Positions 54,523-63,320 of a stretch of DNA of 64,000 nt are shown one piece after another. The DNA is taken from assembly GCF_902497895.1 (NCBI RefSeq), contig NZ_CABVHQ010000009.1:62001-126000 (forward strand), written 5' to 3'. Below the pieces are notes generated by a model, which worked only from the letters and a program-made list of their open reading frames with translations, was not told the origin of the DNA and ran no database searches. The position numbers were made by a program, and so were the translations under genes. Positions within the stretch are counted from its first letter, which is position 1. Each line of letters begins with the position of its first letter. The stretch comes from Pseudomonas fluorescens. Lineage in GTDB: Bacteria; Pseudomonadota; Gammaproteobacteria; Pseudomonadales; Pseudomonadaceae.

Positions 54523-55194
54523 GTGCCCAGCCATAGACTGATGACCTTTCAAGGAACCCGCACAGCCGATAATCGCGATCATGCGGGCTTCGCCAGCCAG
54601 GGTGACTTCCATTTGTACCTGATTGCCGATGGGAGCAGCACGTCCGCCAAAAGTGGTGAACTGGCTTATGCATTGGTCAGGTACATGGAGACCGGATTCT
54701 CTGAGTTGAACGAGGATCTGCTGAAGGCGGCTGGAGCAGAGGCGATGCTCCTGGAGCTTTTGTCCGGCGCTCGACATGCGCTGGTCAGTCAATACAAGGT
54801 GGCATGTGTCAGCTACTTGATAGTGGTATTGGGCCCCGAGGTCATCACGGTCATCCATGGTGGAGACTGCTGCTTTGGCCGACGCGCGCGTGAGGGGTCT
54901 ATTGAATGGCTGACGGCGCCGCACTGCCAGCCAAACTGGCGCGGTGACCTTGCCCATGAAGTCATTGCTCGTGATGTTGGTCGTCACAGACTGACACGTA
55001 GCTTCAGTGGGCGACGTGAACTGGATCCTTGCATCAGCCGATTTGATCTCCAGCCCGGTTCACGCTGGCTGCTGGCCAGTGACGGATTTTGGGCGGATCT
55101 GCCCACAGACATACAATTGGCCTCTCTGGAAGCGGGGGCGATTGAGGATCCTAGCGGTGACGATGACATCACCTGCATCGAGATCCGGCCTTGA
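54523..55194 (+). CDS. PP2C-type serine/threonine phosphatase
   Basis: About 223 residues from a GTG nine bases after AAGGAA; an ATG six codons on (54541) is the alternative. PP2C metal-site motifs are recognisable: TRTADNRDHAGFA, LYLIADGSST (the DG motif, here without GG), ITVIHGGDCCFGR for the GDS motif, RWLLASDGFWADLP and GDDDITCIEI. It should be a soluble metal-dependent protein phosphatase. In-operon position after a nucleotidyltransferase is unusual and suggests it controls, or is part of, that system. No kinase gene is adjacent. Confidence 0.7.
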   Translation: MPSHRLMTFQGTRTADNRDHAGFASQGDFHLYLIADGSSTSAKSGELAYALVRYMETGFSELNEDLLKAAGAEAMLLELLSGARHALVSQYKVACVSYLIVVLGPEVITVIHGGDCCFGRRAREGSIEWLTAPHCQPNWRGDLAHEVIARDVGRHRLTRSFSGRRELDPCISRFDLQPGSRWLLASDGFWADLPTDIQLASLEAGAIEDPSGDDDITCIEIRP

Positions 55195-55243
55195 TAGGGG
55201 TAATCAATTTTGTGCTCCCACGCTCGCATGGGAACTTGCCTGA

Positions 55244-56311
55244 TTATTCGATCATCGGCTCAGGTGCCAGACGCGAGGCGGCGTCGAGGTCCAGCAAGCC
55301 TCTGCCGTAAGCTTCGCTATTGGCGTAGATGCCGGTGCGGTTGGCGCTGCTGAGCAACAATTCGCGCACTTGCTGCGGGCTGAGTTTCGGGTAGCGGCTT
55401 TGCAGGGCTGCAAGGGCGCCGCTGACCATTGCTGCGGCGGGCGAGGTGCCGGCGGTTTGCACGTAGGTGTCGTCGGTGCCGGTGGTCAGCAGGCCGGCTC
55501 CGCCGTCACCGCCTGGCACGGCGATGCACCAGCGTGCCGCCAGGCCGCAGTAGTTGGACTTGAGGTTGATGGCGCTGCCATCGTTCTTCAGGGCCATGAC
55601 CGCGATCCAGCCCTTTTCCAGTTCGGGCACCAGGGCCGGCAGCCCCGGTTCGGCCAAGGGCTCACGCTTGACTTCATTGCCGGTGGAGAACACGAACACG
55701 GCACCTTGCTCCACCAGTTTCCTGGCCACTTCCAGGGAGTCGCCCATCAACCGTTCATAGATCACGGTTTCATTGGTGTTGGCTTCTATCGGGTTGGCCC
55801 AGGAGTTACTGATGATGCGTGCTCCCTTGTCGAATCCGGCCTGCCAGGACTTGGCGATTTCGCTGTCGAAGTAGAAGGGTTCCTTGTCGTCACCGAACCG
55901 CATGGGGATTAGCTGGGCATTGAAGGCCATGCCGTGCATCCCTTGATCATTCTTGTTCGCGGCGAGGATGCCGGCCATTTGCGTGCCGTGGCCCTTGGGG
56001 TCAATAGTGCCGGGCAGGTTGCGCACAAAATCGTAGCCAGGATCGGCCAGGCGCCCCTGAAACGCTGGCAGGCTGGCATTGAGGCCTGAGTCGATCAGGG
56101 CAACCTTCACGCCTTGGCCGGTGCCGCCGCGCGCGTAAAGTGTCGAGGCCTTGATCACGGCCAATCCTTTTTGCGCCTGGTACTCGGGTGTTTCGAAGGC
56201 TTCTGCGCCTGGCTCTACTGTGGGTTGTACCGGGACGGTCAGGCATCCGGCCAATAACAGTGACAAGGTCAGCAGGCCGGTGCGCGACAATACTGAAAAC
56301 GTAAACTGCAT
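55244..56311 (-). CDS. subtilisin-like (S8) serine protease lipoprotein
   Basis: This 355-residue protein starts at MQFTFSVLSR, seven bases after AAGGA; an earlier ATG in frame sits on that ribosome site. The lipobox LLLAGC gives lipidated Cys23. The catalytic triad is Asp74 (VALIDSG), His108 (PKGHGTQMAG) and Ser in AGTSPAAAMVSG about 290; the oxyanion Asn lies in VFSTGNEV. The protease domain resembles those of autotransporters, but no beta-barrel follows. It is probably attached to the outer or inner membrane; substrate unknown. Confidence 0.85.
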   Translation of the reverse strand: MQFTFSVLSRTGLLTLSLLLAGCLTVPVQPTVEPGAEAFETPEYQAQKGLAVIKASTLYARGGTGQGVKVALIDSGLNASLPAFQGRLADPGYDFVRNLPGTIDPKGHGTQMAGILAANKNDQGMHGMAFNAQLIPMRFGDDKEPFYFDSEIAKSWQAGFDKGARIISNSWANPIEANTNETVIYERLMGDSLEVARKLVEQGAVFVFSTGNEVKREPLAEPGLPALVPELEKGWIAVMALKNDGSAINLKSNYCGLAARWCIAVPGGDGGAGLLTTGTDDTYVQTAGTSPAAAMVSGALAALQSRYPKLSPQQVRELLLSSANRTGIYANSEAYGRGLLDLDAASRLAPEPMIE

Positions 56312-56619
56312 GGTGCGATCCTTCATGTAGGATCCGCGGGCATCAGGCTTCCTGCCGTGAAGAGGGGGCCGCGGACGGTGGTTTCTCTACGGGCGAGGTG
56401 TGTTGACCCGAGATTTTTTCGTCGCCCTGATGGTGTTTGGCCACGCCAGGTGAATCCGGGCATGAGCGATAACCTTATCGGTTGAAGGTGCGGGACCGTG
56501 AGGTAATTAGTTGTGCCGTTTGTATCAACCTGTAGTGTTTTACCCCCGACCTTTTCTCGATCCGCTGAGCTTGTCGCGCTAGGCTTCAGGCATCTCAGCG
56601 GTCAACGGAGTGACAGCTT
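56312..56619. other. 308-base divergent intergenic region
   Basis: This is the shared upstream region of the S8 protease gene (left) and the RecQ-like gene (right). AGTGACAGCTT precedes the recQ-like ATG with only a weak ribosome site. No repeat, hairpin or coding sequence was recognised. Confidence 0.4.
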
Positions 56620-58548
56620 ATGTACAACACCCTTGAACAGGTCTTCGGTTATCCACAGTTCCGGCCCGGCCAGGAGGAGGCGGTCAGTGCGGTGTTGGCC
56701 GGGCGTTCGGCGGCGGCGATTTTTCCTACCGGGTCGGGCAAGTCGTTGTGTTATCAACTGCCGGCCTTGCTGCTGCCGCACCTGACGCTGGTGGTTTCGC
56801 CGTTGCTGGCGTTGATGCAGGATCAATTGGCGTTCCTGGCGCGCCATGGCATTGCGGCGGCAAGTATTGATTCGGTACAGAGCCGGGATGACGCCAACGA
56901 GGTCATGGCCCGGGCCCGCTCCGGTGAGTTGAAGATTTTGATGATTTCCGTGGAGCGCCTGAAGAACGAGCGCTTCCGCAATTTTTTGCAGCAGGTCCCG
57001 ATCTCGCTGCTGGTGGTCGACGAGGCGCACTGTATCTCGGAGTGGGGGCATAACTTCCGTCCGGACTATTTGAAGCTGCCGGACTATCAGCGCCAGTTCA
57101 ACATCCCCCAGGCCCTGTTGCTGACCGCCACCGCCACGCCGAAAGTGATCGCCGACATGCAGGCGAAATTCGCCATTGCCGCGGATGATGTGGTGACCAC
57201 CGGTTTCTACCGGCCCAACCTCAACCTGTTGGTGGAGCCGGTGCGCGGCCAGGACAAGCGTCGGCGTCTGGTCGAGTGGCTGGGCGAGCGCGCCGGGCAG
57301 CCGAGTATTGTCTACGTCACCTTGCAGAAAACCGCCGAGCAGATCGCCCAGCACCTCAGCCAGCATGGCATTGCGGCCGAGGGATATCACGCCGGTCTAC
57401 CCAATGAAAAGCGCGAGGCGATTCAGCGACGGTTCATGGGTGGGCAGTGCAATTGCATCGTCGCCACCATCGCCTTCGGCATGGGGATCGACAAGAGCGA
57501 CATCCGCAACGTGGTGCATTTCGACTTGCCGAAATCCATCGAGAACTACAGCCAGGAAATCGGCCGCGCCGGGCGTGACGGGCAGCCGTCCGATTGCCTG
57601 GTGCTGGCCAACCGCGACAGCCTCAATGTACTGGAGAATTTCGTTTACGGGGATACGCCGGAGCTGAGCGGGATTCGCTGTGTGCTGGACGAACTGCAGG
57701 CGGCCAGCCCCGATGGGCAATGGGAGTTTCTGCTCGGGCCCTTGGCGGATCAGAGCAACATCCGCCAACTGCCGCTCAAGACTTTGCTGGTGCAGCTGGA
57801 GCTGCGCGGCTTGATCGCGCCACGCTATGCCTACTTTGCCGAATACCGCTTCAAGTTTCTGGTCGAGCCAGAGGCCTTGCTGGCACGTTTCGAGGGCGAG
57901 CGGCGGGACTTTGTCTCGGCAATCATCCAGACCTCGAGCCGCGCCCGAACCTGGGCCACGGTCAACTTCGACGCGCTGTATCAACAGCATCAAGCGGAAC
58001 GAAACCGGGTGGTGAAGGCCCTGGATTATTTTCAGGAGAAGAGCTGGGTGGAGCTGGAAAGCAAGCAAATGACCGAGGTCTACAACGTGCTGATGACGGA
58101 TTTCGATGCGCAGCTGCTGAGCGCTGAATTGCATGCTTGTTTCACCCGGCACGAGCGCACCGAAATCACGCGGATTCACGCCATGCTCGATTTGTTCGCC
58201 ACCGAACGTTGCCTCGGTTATCGACTGGCCCGGTATTTCGGCGACGAGAATGCGCCGCAGCAGTGCGGGCATTGTTCGGTGTGCCATGGGCAGATTGCTC
58301 GCCTGCCAGAACCTCCCGTATTGCCCGCGCTTGGGGATAAACACTTCCAGGCACTGTGCGGCGACTTTATCCACAGGCATGAGCAGTACAGCGGCAGCCC
58401 GCCGGGTGCGGAGCGACTGACGCGATTCTTGTGCGGGATCAGCGTGCCACTTTTCACCAAACTCAAGGCCCGAGCGATCCCGGGATTTGCCGCACTGGAT
58501 GATTATCCCTATGCCGAGGTGAGGCAGTGGGCCGAGGAGAACCTTTAG
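56620..58548 (+). CDS. recQ: RecQ-family ATP-dependent DNA helicase, atypical C-terminus
   Basis: This 642-residue helicase has motif 0 FGYPQFRPGQEEAV, motif I FPTGSGKSLCYQLP, motif II VVDEAHCISEWGHNFRPDY, motif III LTATATP, motif V TIAFGMGIDKSDIRNVVH and motif VI QEIGRAGRDGQ. The cysteines of the zinc domain come late (near 553: ERCLGYR, then CGHCSVC), after an extra region of about 180 residues that includes LKTLLVQLELRGLIAPRYAY. No HRDC domain is evident. This differs from E. coli RecQ and represents a second RecQ type. It unwinds DNA 3' to 5' in repair. Confidence 0.88.
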   Translation: MYNTLEQVFGYPQFRPGQEEAVSAVLAGRSAAAIFPTGSGKSLCYQLPALLLPHLTLVVSPLLALMQDQLAFLARHGIAAASIDSVQSRDDANEVMARARSGELKILMISVERLKNERFRNFLQQVPISLLVVDEAHCISEWGHNFRPDYLKLPDYQRQFNIPQALLLTATATPKVIADMQAKFAIAADDVVTTGFYRPNLNLLVEPVRGQDKRRRLVEWLGERAGQPSIVYVTLQKTAEQIAQHLSQHGIAAEGYHAGLPNEKREAIQRRFMGGQCNCIVATIAFGMGIDKSDIRNVVHFDLPKSIENYSQEIGRAGRDGQPSDCLVLANRDSLNVLENFVYGDTPELSGIRCVLDELQAASPDGQWEFLLGPLADQSNIRQLPLKTLLVQLELRGLIAPRYAYFAEYRFKFLVEPEALLARFEGERRDFVSAIIQTSSRARTWATVNFDALYQQHQAERNRVVKALDYFQEKSWVELESKQMTEVYNVLMTDFDAQLLSAELHACFTRHERTEITRIHAMLDLFATERCLGYRLARYFGDENAPQQCGHCSVCHGQIARLPEPPVLPALGDKHFQALCGDFIHRHEQYSGSPPGAERLTRFLCGISVPLFTKLKARAIPGFAALDDYPYAEVRQWAEENL

Positions 58549-58689
58549 GCCAAAGCTTCGCGGACAAGCTGCTTGTTGTGGGAGCGGCGGTGCAGCGATC
58601 CGACTTGCCCGCGAATGACCCCGTGTCGCCCCCGACCGCGGCGATCATAGTAATTACACTGTTTGCCCCATTATCCAAGAGACCACTCA

Positions 58690-59121
58690 ATGACCGACCA
58701 GATGCCACAACGCGCTGATTATCGTCACTTCCAGCCAATCATCACCCGTTGGCACGACAATGATGTCTACGGTCATGTGAATAACGTCACCTACTACAGT
58801 TTTTTCGACACGGCGGTGAATGCCTACCTGATCGAGGAGGGTGGGTTGGATATTCACGACGGAGAAGTGGTGGGTTTTGTAGTGAGTTCAGCGTGCGACT
58901 ACTTTGCCTCGATTGCATTCCCCGAGCGTATCGAGATCGGTTTGCGGGTGGGCAAGTTGGGCAATAGTTCGGTGCAGTACGAGTTGGCGGTGTTCAAGGC
59001 GGGAGAAGAGGACGCCTGCGCGGCGGGGCGGTTCGTGCATGTGTTTGTGGATCGGGCGTCGAATCAGCCGGTGGCGATTCCTGCCGTGTTGCGCGAGGCA
59101 CTGGAGCGATTGGGGGTGTGA
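58690..59121 (+). CDS. 4HBT-family acyl-CoA thioesterase
   Basis: This 143-residue hotdog protein starts at [16 protein letters not shown]; an ATG nine codons earlier is less likely. The YbgC/4-hydroxybenzoyl-CoA thioesterase motif is [20 protein letters not shown] with the catalytic Asp, and [20 protein letters not shown] follows. It hydrolyses an acyl-CoA of unknown type. It is in the same direction as the RecQ-like gene but 141 bases away. Confidence 0.87.
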   Translation: MTDQMPQRADYRHFQPIITRWHDNDVYGHVNNVTYYSFFDTAVNAYLIEEGGLDIHDGEVVGFVVSSACDYFASIAFPERIEIGLRVGKLGNSSVQYELAVFKAGEEDACAAGRFVHVFVDRASNQPVAIPAVLREALERLGV

Positions 59122-59124
59122 ACA

Positions 59125-59181
59125 AAAAAATCGCAGCCTGTCGGCAGCTCATGCAGGAGCTGCCGCAGGCTGCGATCTTTT
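59125..59181. repeat. REP pair, 'gtaggagctgccgcaggctgcgatc' family, compact form
   Basis: TCGCAGCCTGTCGGCAGCTC and GAGCTGCCGCAGGCTGCGA face each other with only about six bases between them, forming a single long hairpin flanked by A and T runs. It directly follows the thioesterase stop and looks like a usable terminator. Confidence 0.88.
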
Positions 59182-59211
59182 AGAAAGGCCGAGCGCGAAA
59201 CACTTCAAGCC

Positions 59212-59700
59212 TTAACGGTGGCGATTGTGTTTGTGATGCTTGCGATGCCCATAGGCATGACCACGGCCGGGATGGCCGTCACGGTAGTAGCGGCGATCAT
59301 CGCGCCCGCGACTGCTGTGGCGACGATCGTCGTCGTCATCGCTCTTGTTGCCCATGTAGTTACCCAGCGCGCCACCGGCACCGCCACCCGCGGCAGAACC
59401 GATCAGGCTGCCGGTGGTGCCGCCCATGCTGCGGCCGACCACGTTACCGCCGGCTGCGCCCAGCGCACCGCCGATGGCTGCTTCGCCACGGCTACGTTTG
59501 TCGGCACCGACCGCACTACCGCCTGCGCCACCCAGGGCTGCACCGATAGTGGAACCAGTGCTGCCGCCTAACGACTGACCGACCACTGAGCCTAGAACCC
59601 CGCCCAATGCGCCGCCCACACCTGCTTCGGTGGTGCCTCCGGCAGAAGCGATGCCACTGACCAGGCTAAGGGACAACAAGAGAATCGAGGAGAACTTCAT
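59212..59700 (-). CDS. glycine-zipper envelope protein
   Basis: This 162-residue protein has a signal peptide (MKFSSILLLSLSLVSGIASA). Four or more glycine-zipper segments (GGALGGVLGSVVGQSLGG, GAALGGAGGSAVG, GGALGAAGGNVVGRSMGG, GSAAGGGAGGALGNYMG) indicate membrane-inserting or oligomerising helices. The tail is charged and His/Arg-rich (HGHRKHHKHNRHR-like). Such proteins are exported and sit in the envelope; no enzymatic motif. Single gene, AT-rich leader. Confidence 0.75.
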   Translation of the reverse strand: MKFSSILLLSLSLVSGIASAGGTTEAGVGGALGGVLGSVVGQSLGGSTGSTIGAALGGAGGSAVGADKRSRGEAAIGGALGAAGGNVVGRSMGGTTGSLIGSAAGGGAGGALGNYMGNKSDDDDDRRHSSRGRDDRRYYRDGHPGRGHAYGHRKHHKHNRHR

Positions 59701-59856
59701 ACGAAAAACCTCAAGGGGATGACGGCGCGATCCTGAGGCTGAGTGATGGGCGTTACAATCGAAATCCGACGAGTAACACGACTTCAACACATTTCTATAA
59801 GTTACTGTTTTTTAGGCGGAACTTAACTATTTTTTGCCGGTCTTTTGCTACTGGTA

Positions 59857-59891
59857 AAAGGCCGTTTTCATGTGAAAACGGCCTTTTTTGT
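59857..59891 (+). terminator. strong rho-independent terminator without an obvious gene
   Basis: AAAAGGCCGTTTTC-ATGT-GAAAACGGCCTTTTTT is a perfect 10-bp-plus stem with a T run on the plus strand. No plus-strand gene is seen between 59182 and here; the minus-strand oxidoreductase gene ends at 60039, so the weaker reverse orientation could terminate that operon. Confidence 0.85.
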
Positions 59892-59936
59892 GGGCGTTTG
59901 GAAAGTGGGTGATCTGCGGTACGCTAAAAGATCGCA

Positions 59937-60029
59937 GCCTGCGGCAGCTCCTACACGCCGACCGCGTACACCCGTAGAATTTCAGGTGCACACCAGCCCC
60001 GTAGGAGCTGCCGCAGGCTGCGATCTCTT
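59937..60029. repeat. REP pair, 'gtaggagctgccgcaggctgcgatc' family
   Basis: AAAAGATCGCAGCCTGCGGC faces GCCGCAGGCTGCGATCTC across about 40 bases, just after the stop codon of the oxidoreductase gene. Confidence 0.92.
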
Positions 60030-60038
60030 GATCTTGCT

Positions 60039-62387
60039 TTAAGCCGACCTTGCCATGATTAGCCCATTGTCACTCGCCGCTTCCAGGCGGATCGCGACAA
60101 ACTTCGACGTCGGCGTGTGGCTACCATCACCGGTGCTTTCCAGCGGCACCAGCGGGTTCACCTCCGGGTAGTAAGCGGCAGCTTGTCCGGCAGGGATATC
60201 GAAGGCAAGCAAGGTGAAGCCCTTGACCCGCCGTTCGCGGCCATCGTCCCAGATCGATACGATGTCAGCTGTCTGACCCGGTTTGAAGCCCAGGCGGATG
60301 ATGTCGGCTTCGTTGACGAACAGCACGTCACGCTGACCTTTGACGCCGCGATAGCGGTCGTCGAGGCCATAGATGGTGGTGTTGTACTGATCGTGGGAGC
60401 GCATCGACTGCATGATCAGGTCAGGCAGTATGCCAGTGGCGCGGGTGCGCTCATGCACCAGGTCGATCGGCAAAATGTTCGGCCGGAAATTCGCCCGGCC
60501 CGACGCAGTATTCCAGCGCCGTGCGCCAGCGCTGCTGCCCAAGTAGAAACCCCCCGGATTTTCCAGGCGCTGGTTGAAGTCCTTGAAGCCGGGAATGGTG
60601 TCGGCGATCAGCTCGCGAATGCGCCGGTAATCGGCGACGAGCCAGTTCCAGTCCACCGGGTGCGTACCCAATGTGGCAGCAGCGATGCCGGCAATGATCG
60701 ACGGCTCTGAGCGCATGAGTTTGGAGATTGGTCGCAACTGCCCATTGGAGGCGTGGACCATGCTGAAAGAGTCTTCCACGGTGACCGCTTGCGGGCCCTG
60801 CTTCTGCAGGTCGATGTCGGTACGGCCCAGGCATGGCAGGATCAGCGCCTCTTTACCGTGGGCCAGATGGCTGCGGTTGAGCTTGGTGCTGATCTGCACG
60901 GTGAGGTCGCAGTTGCTCAGGGCCTGGAAGGTCCGCGTGCTGTCCGGGGTGGCTTGGGCGAAGTTGCCGCCCAGGCCGATAAAGACTTTCGAGCGCCCGT
61001 CGAGCATCGCATGAATCGCTTCCACCACGTTGTGACCGTTTTCGCGCGGCACTTTGAACTGGAAGCGCCGCTCCAGCGCATCGAGGAAGAATGCCGAAGG
61101 GCGCTCGTTGATGCCCATGGTGCGGTCGCCCTGCACGTTACTGTGGCCACGTACCGGACACAGGCCGGCGCCCGGCCGGCCGACGTTGCCGCGCAGCAGC
61201 ATCAGATTGGCGATTTCCTGAATGGTCTGTACCGAATGGCGATGCTGGGTGATGCCCATTGCCCAGCACATGATCACGCTTTTGCTCTTGGCGTACATGC
61301 GTGCGGCTTGTTCAATATCGGTCAGGGGCAGCCCGGACTGTTCGACGATCTGTTCCCATGGGGTTTTGTCGATGGCGGCCAGGTAATCGAGCACACCACC
61401 GGTGTGTTCATTGAGAAAGTCGTGGTCAAACACCGCCGGTTCATACGCCAGCTGTGCTTCGCGCTCCCATTGCAGCAGGAACTTGGCCATGCCCCGCAGC
61501 AACGCCATATCGCCGCCCAGCGCCGGACGGAAAAAGGCGGTATTGGTCGCACGGTCACCGTTGGTGAGCATCTCGATAGGGTGTTGCGGGTGTTGGAAGC
61601 GTTCCAGCCCGCGCTCTTTGAGCGGATTGACGCAGACCACTTGAGCGCCGCGTTTCACTGCTTCGCGCAGTGGTTCGAGCATCCGCGGGTGGTTGGTGCC
61701 AGGGTTCTGCCCCAAAACAAAAATCGCATCGGCGTGTTCGAAGTCGTCGAAGGTTACTGTGCCTTTGCCTACACCGACGCTTTGCTCCAGGGCCACTCCG
61801 CTGGCTTCGTGGCACATGTTCGAGCAGTCAGGGAAGTTGTTGGTGCCAAACGCGCGCACGAACAGCTGATAAAGGTACGCCGCTTCGTTACTGGCCCGGC
61901 CGGAGGTATAGAACTCGGCCTGATCGGGGCTGTTGAGGTTCTGCAAATGTTTGCCGATCAGTGCGAAAGCTGCTTCCCAGCTGATGGGGGTGTAGCGATC
62001 GGTTTCAGCGTCGTAGCTCATCGGTTCGGTCAGACGACCCTGATACTCGAGCCAGTAATCGCTCTGTTCCAGTAATGAGTTAACGCTGTGTTTGGCGAAG
62101 AAGGCGCCGTCGACCCGGCGCTTGGTAGCTTCCCAGTTGACCGCTTTGGCGCCGTTTTCGCAGAACTTGACCATGCCACTTTCCGGCGAGTCGCCCCAGG
62201 CGCAACCCGGACAGTCAAGGCCGCCGTTCTGGTTGGTCTTGAGCATCATGCGGATGTTTTTCAGTGCGTTGTCGCTGGACAACCAGGCTTGAGCGACGCT
62301 GATCAGTGCGCCCCAACCGCCGGCCGGGCCTTTGTAGGGCTTGTAGCGCGGGGCTGGTTTTTGGACGGCTTGATGATGAGGGCTCAC
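60039..62387 (-). CDS. FdhF/YdeP-family molybdopterin oxidoreductase
   Basis: This 782-residue protein has the YdeP-type N-terminus (YKPYKGPAGGWGALISVAQA) and an iron-sulfur-like motif in GGLDCPGCAWGD with Cys in MVKFCENG. Molybdopterin regions include YTSGRASNEAAYLYQLF, DCSNMCHEASGVALEQSVG and IFVLGQNPGTNHPRM; the dinucleotide-binding C-terminus is near NTASGRANFRPNIL. No Tat signal, so cytoplasmic. YdeP relatives are linked to acid resistance, and the substrate may not be formate. Its start overlaps fdhD by ATGA, consistent with need for the sulfurated cofactor. Confidence 0.88.
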   Translation of the reverse strand: MSPHHQAVQKPAPRYKPYKGPAGGWGALISVAQAWLSSDNALKNIRMMLKTNQNGGLDCPGCAWGDSPESGMVKFCENGAKAVNWEATKRRVDGAFFAKHSVNSLLEQSDYWLEYQGRLTEPMSYDAETDRYTPISWEAAFALIGKHLQNLNSPDQAEFYTSGRASNEAAYLYQLFVRAFGTNNFPDCSNMCHEASGVALEQSVGVGKGTVTFDDFEHADAIFVLGQNPGTNHPRMLEPLREAVKRGAQVVCVNPLKERGLERFQHPQHPIEMLTNGDRATNTAFFRPALGGDMALLRGMAKFLLQWEREAQLAYEPAVFDHDFLNEHTGGVLDYLAAIDKTPWEQIVEQSGLPLTDIEQAARMYAKSKSVIMCWAMGITQHRHSVQTIQEIANLMLLRGNVGRPGAGLCPVRGHSNVQGDRTMGINERPSAFFLDALERRFQFKVPRENGHNVVEAIHAMLDGRSKVFIGLGGNFAQATPDSTRTFQALSNCDLTVQISTKLNRSHLAHGKEALILPCLGRTDIDLQKQGPQAVTVEDSFSMVHASNGQLRPISKLMRSEPSIIAGIAAATLGTHPVDWNWLVADYRRIRELIADTIPGFKDFNQRLENPGGFYLGSSAGARRWNTASGRANFRPNILPIDLVHERTRATGILPDLIMQSMRSHDQYNTTIYGLDDRYRGVKGQRDVLFVNEADIIRLGFKPGQTADIVSIWDDGRERRVKGFTLLAFDIPAGQAAAYYPEVNPLVPLESTGDGSHTPTSKFVAIRLEAASDNGLIMARSA

Positions 62388-63226
62388 GCTTTTGGATTCT
62401 CCATTGCAGGGCTATAGACCCGCGGCGCACTTTTTTGCGGCAGGTGAATGAGATTGAGGTTGTGCCGGCGCGCCCATTGCAGGGCCAGGCCGGTGGGCGA
62501 CGACAGGCTGACTAATGTCTGAATGCCTGCGCGCAAGACTTTCTGGATCAATTCCAGGCTGCAACGGCTGGTGACAATGGCCAGGCCGCCAGCAGTGGGG
62601 ATGTTCTGCCGGATCAGCGCGCCGATCAGTTTGTCGAGGGCGTTGTGCCGACCGATGTCTTCACGACCCAGTAGCAGTTCGCCCTGGTTGTTCATGAACA
62701 CGGCCGCATGCACCGCGCCGCTGTATTGACCCAATGGCTGAAAAGCACTGATGCGCTGACGCAACCCGTCGAGCCACTCCGCTGGCGGCAAGGGCGCGCC
62801 GGGCAATACATTCAGTTCGGGCAATGCCTGCTCGACCGCTTCCACTCCGCAGAGCCCGCAACCACTGGTACCGGCCAGTTGGCGGCGTTGGGCCTTGAGG
62901 TTCCAGAAAGCGCGGCTGGTGATTTGCACTTGCGCATACTGCGCCGAGCCCGAGCCGCTGAGTTTCAGGTCGTAGATTTCCGAAACGTCGCTGATAATCC
63001 CGCTACCGATACTGAAGCCGACAATGAAGTCTTCAAGGTCGCTTGGAGTAACCAGCATCACCGCCTGGCTGATGCCGTTGTAGGCGATCGCCAGCGCGAC
63101 CTCCTCAGCGAGCGCGGTGCTGGCTGATTCAGTGTGTTCCAGGTTGCAGTAGTGATAACTCTGACTGGCGGCGAGCGCGGGAATTTCCAGGGCAGGCGCC
63201 GCGCGACCCTTGCGCTTGGCGTTCAT
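62384..63226 (-). CDS. fdhD: FdhD, sulfur carrier for formate dehydrogenase-type enzymes
   Basis: This 280-residue protein has the functional cysteine loop GTSGCGLCGVEAVEQALPEL and the conserved EVALAIAYNGISQAVMLVTP, LGREDIGRHNALDKLIGALI and TSRCSLELIQKVLRAGIQTL. FdhD passes sulfur from IscS to the bis-MGD cofactor. It is upstream of and coupled to the FdhF/YdeP gene. The first 15-20 residues are weakly conserved so the exact start is moderately sure. Confidence 0.92.
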   Translation of the reverse strand: MNAKRKGRAAPALEIPALAASQSYHYCNLEHTESASTALAEEVALAIAYNGISQAVMLVTPSDLEDFIVGFSIGSGIISDVSEIYDLKLSGSGSAQYAQVQITSRAFWNLKAQRRQLAGTSGCGLCGVEAVEQALPELNVLPGAPLPPAEWLDGLRQRISAFQPLGQYSGAVHAAVFMNNQGELLLGREDIGRHNALDKLIGALIRQNIPTAGGLAIVTSRCSLELIQKVLRAGIQTLVSLSSPTGLALQWARRHNLNLIHLPQKSAPRVYSPAMENPKA

Positions 63227-63320
63227 GAGGCAGTACCGGCGGTGTATGTACCTTTAAGACTAGGCGCGTCAAAGTGTCGCGTCTAATCGCTAGTACTGAT
63301 GTACCGATAGATGCCATCGA

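Noticed and set aside
58556-58617. Possible REP pair downstream of the RecQ-like gene
   Set aside because: Only weakly self-complementary (TTGTGGGAGCGGC and GCGGACAAGC against CTTGCCCGCG); too diverged to list as a clear pair.
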